Part shown: in pieces, positions 12,763 through 14,293 of the stretch
How positions within the stretch are numbered: the first letter of the stretch is position 1
How the letters are laid out: each line of letters begins with the position of its first letter
Assembly (NCBI GenBank): GCA_910577655.1
Contig: CAJTOW010000100.1
Span: forward strand, 1-14,293
Direction of reading: 5' to 3'
DNA length: 14,293 bases
Source: an uncultured Lachnospiraceae bacterium
GTDB taxonomy: Bacteria > Bacillota > Clostridia > Lachnospirales > Lachnospiraceae
The notes under the pieces: model-generated
What the model was told of the DNA's origin: nothing
The model's input: only the letters and a program-made list of their open reading frames with translations
Database searches by the model: none
Program-made: the position numbers and the translations under genes

Positions 12763-13968
12763 ATGAGGGAAAAGGAATATGAGGAATACAATGCTCTGAC
12801 AAAACGGCTGCTGGAGGAAGGTTATAGCGCAGAGCACCATCCAGACTATGTAAGGGTTGACATACCCATGTGGCAGGAAAAGACTCTTGATAATTATGAT
12901 GGGGGCTTTACTTATGAAAAATGGTGGATATTTGAGCAGACCTTTAAGACACCCTGCGGCCTGCAGTGCAAAGGGCTCCAGTGCCACAGCAACATGAGCT
13001 ACATGGGGATTGAGTGGACTTTTGAAAATGATATGGCTACCATCCGCTGCCCTTATGAAAAGAAAGAATGTAAGATGAAACATGAATATCTCCAGGAGCA
13101 CGGCATACTCCGGTATGACTGCGAGGTCCATATGACGGAGGAAGAATACTGTTATGAGGGGAGTGTGGAGCATATCCTGAAACTGCATGACGATGAGATA
13201 CGAAGGCAGGAGATCAGTTTCGGACTGCAGAAGAAAGGACGTGTCTGCCGGGAGCATATGCGGTTCAACCGGGATACACTGGAATGGGAGATGAACTATG
13301 ACCCTTATGACTGCGGACGGAACAGATGTGCAGGGATGTGCCTGGTCCTGGGGCATGAGCTGGATAAGAAAAGGGGAAATGTATTTTATGATATAAAAAT
13401 TTCCTATCTTAGAAATGACCTAAGCGGCACACTGTTTGAAGGGCAGGTGGATACCCAGATTATCAAAGGGAAAAAGCTCTTTGACCATCCGGTGAGCATG
13501 GATATCTGCAAGATATGCGCCAGGCTCTGCCAGGACAGGATAAAGGAGAAAGTGCGGAACCACTATTTCACGGAACTCTTTTTCTCCGAATACCACGGAC
13601 GGTATTTTTCCTTTGAGATCCAGAACGTCCGTGCAGAGCGCAGGGAAAGCCGGGATCTGATGCAGGACCTGGAGGATATCCGGAATGGAATCCAGATTGT
13701 GCATGCTTCCGATATGGAAAAACGGGATTCAGAGAATAAAAGGGAGAGACGGCGGCAGTCACGGGAGTCCGCAGTCAGACGCCTGGAAAAGAAACTGTTG
13801 GAGAACGGATATGAGAGCCTGGAGGAATACAGCACAGACCGGCGCCATGCAGATAAATGGCTGGGTCCAGAGAGGATAGCAGAACTGAAACAGATGCATC
13901 TGCTAAAAGAAAAGGAGAAAAAAGAGCAGCCGGTACAATTAAGCCTGTTTGATATGGAGGCTTTATAA
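12763..13968 (+). CDS. Cys-rich 401-aa protein with C-terminal beta-clamp-binding motif, unknown function
   Basis: AGGAGG precedes the ATG. No known family is recognised. The cysteines fall in clusters: Cys65-x3-Cys69-x4-Cys74, Cys96-x6-Cys103, Cys184-x4-Cys189-x3-Cys193 and Cys249-x2-Cys252-x3-Cys256, suggesting zinc or Fe-S sites. Residues about 280-390 are charged and helical, likely a coiled coil. The chain ends VQLSLFDMEAL, in which QLSLF (392-396) is the consensus peptide for binding the DnaN sliding clamp, as found in Pol IV, MutS and other clamp clients. There is no membrane segment. It follows the zinc-ribbon gene, in the region beside the integrase. A role in replication, repair or interference with them on the element is an inference. 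Confidence 0.8.
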   Translation: MREKEYEEYNALTKRLLEEGYSAEHHPDYVRVDIPMWQEKTLDNYDGGFTYEKWWIFEQTFKTPCGLQCKGLQCHSNMSYMGIEWTFENDMATIRCPYEKKECKMKHEYLQEHGILRYDCEVHMTEEEYCYEGSVEHILKLHDDEIRRQEISFGLQKKGRVCREHMRFNRDTLEWEMNYDPYDCGRNRCAGMCLVLGHELDKKRGNVFYDIKISYLRNDLSGTLFEGQVDTQIIKGKKLFDHPVSMDICKICARLCQDRIKEKVRNHYFTELFFSEYHGRYFSFEIQNVRAERRESRDLMQDLEDIRNGIQIVHASDMEKRDSENKRERRRQSRESAVRRLEKKLLENGYESLEEYSTDRRHADKWLGPERIAELKQMHLLKEKEKKEQPVQLSLFDMEAL

Positions 13969-14051
13969 GCAATAGAAAAGATTGTTGGTTGGGATCTGCA
14001 ATCCTGTTTTTCTTTCCAGTATTTTTCATTCGATCACTTATACCATTTTGG

Positions 14052-14080
14052 TTGTGAAATTCCATAGACAATGATATAAT
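14052..14080 (+). promoter_or_regulatory. Promoter of the DUF3795 gene
   Basis: TTGTGA (14052-14057) and TATAAT (14075-14080) are spaced by 17 bases, about 80 bases before the ATG at 14160. A weak GATTG/CAATC hairpin followed by TGTTTTTC at 13980-14011 may end the upstream transcript. Confidence 0.6.
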
Positions 14081-14159
14081 TTCCTATATTTTTATTTACC
14101 AGAGAGGATTCAGTTGTTGCTTTTCAAATCAGGTACAGGCAAGCTGTTTGGGAGGTATC

Positions 14160-14293
14160 ATGAAAGGATTTAACCGGAAAAATCAGTTCTTGTCCCTTTG
14201 TGGTCTGAATTGTGGGCTTTGCCCTATGTTTTTGAACAAAAACTGCCCCGGCTGCGGTGGAGGGGAAGGAAATCAGTCGTGCAGGATTGCAAG
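14160..14293 (+). CDS. DUF3795-type Cys-rich protein (partial, 5' end only)
   Basis: The frame opens at ATG 14160 with GGGAGG four bases upstream and runs off the window after 44 codons. The visible part FLSLCGLNCGLCPMFLNKNCPGCGGG matches the start of DUF3795 proteins, small Cys-rich proteins of unknown role that probably bind metal. Cysteines fall as CxxxCxxC followed by CxxC. It has its own promoter and may belong to the chromosome or to the element. Confidence 0.8.
   Translation, partial: MKGFNRKNQFLSLCGLNCGLCPMFLNKNCPGCGGGEGNQSCRIA

Noticed and set aside
12718..13356. Minus-strand frame of 212 codons opposite the clamp-motif gene
   Set aside because: The plus strand has coupled genes with strong ribosome sites and clustered cysteines. 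The antisense frame shows no recognisable domain.

Overview
The window looks like chromosomal DNA from an anaerobic Firmicute of the Lachnospiraceae type. It carries a DUF3881 protein, a four-cysteine TSCPD protein and an AlaX editing protein, with consensus TTGACA/TATAAT promoters, strong AGGAGG ribosome sites and many small intergenic hairpins. The species cannot be named from the sequence.

Left part (1-4764, all minus strand). A YcxB-like membrane protein runs off the left edge; its C-terminal tail is an exact 60-bp tandem repeat at 1-235. Next is a three-helix membrane protein with a repetitive hydrophilic tail (2018-3187). A two-gene unit follows: 5'-methylthioadenosine/SAH nucleosidase (mtnN) and a GNAT acetyltransferase, closed by a terminator at 3523-3594.

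Middle part (4765-9376). This holds an Rpn/PD-(D/E)XK nuclease with an operator-rich promoter, a small TSCPD protein, a convergent AlaX alanyl-tRNA editing protein and a DUF3881 protein. Two kinds of structured repeat lie between the genes. The first is a ~160-bp multi-hairpin element, with full copies at 3282-3442 (minus) and 6010-6173 (plus) and possible relics near 1845-1972, 7905-7970 and 9580-9652. Its stems show compensatory changes between the two full copies. The second is a 115-bp double-hairpin unit present twice (8996-9110 and 9262-9376), flanking another folded segment.

Right part (9688-14293). A strong promoter reads into a broken 5' half of tRNA-Arg(CCT), then an intact tRNA-Arg(CCT) with its terminator. 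Beside them lie a tyrosine integrase and its excisionase-like partner on the minus strand, the usual end of an integrated element. Beyond a ~630-bp AT-rich regulatory region, a promoter, a folded leader and two consecutive terminators precede a small zinc-ribbon protein and a Cys-rich 401-aa protein of unknown function. That protein ends in a canonical beta-clamp-binding motif (QLSLF). The window ends inside a DUF3795 gene.

The best candidates for something undescribed are the covarying structured repeat family, the 115-bp paired repeats, and the leader-RNA / zinc-ribbon / clamp-motif gene set next to the integrase. Every functional statement here rests on reading motifs by eye; no database search was possible.
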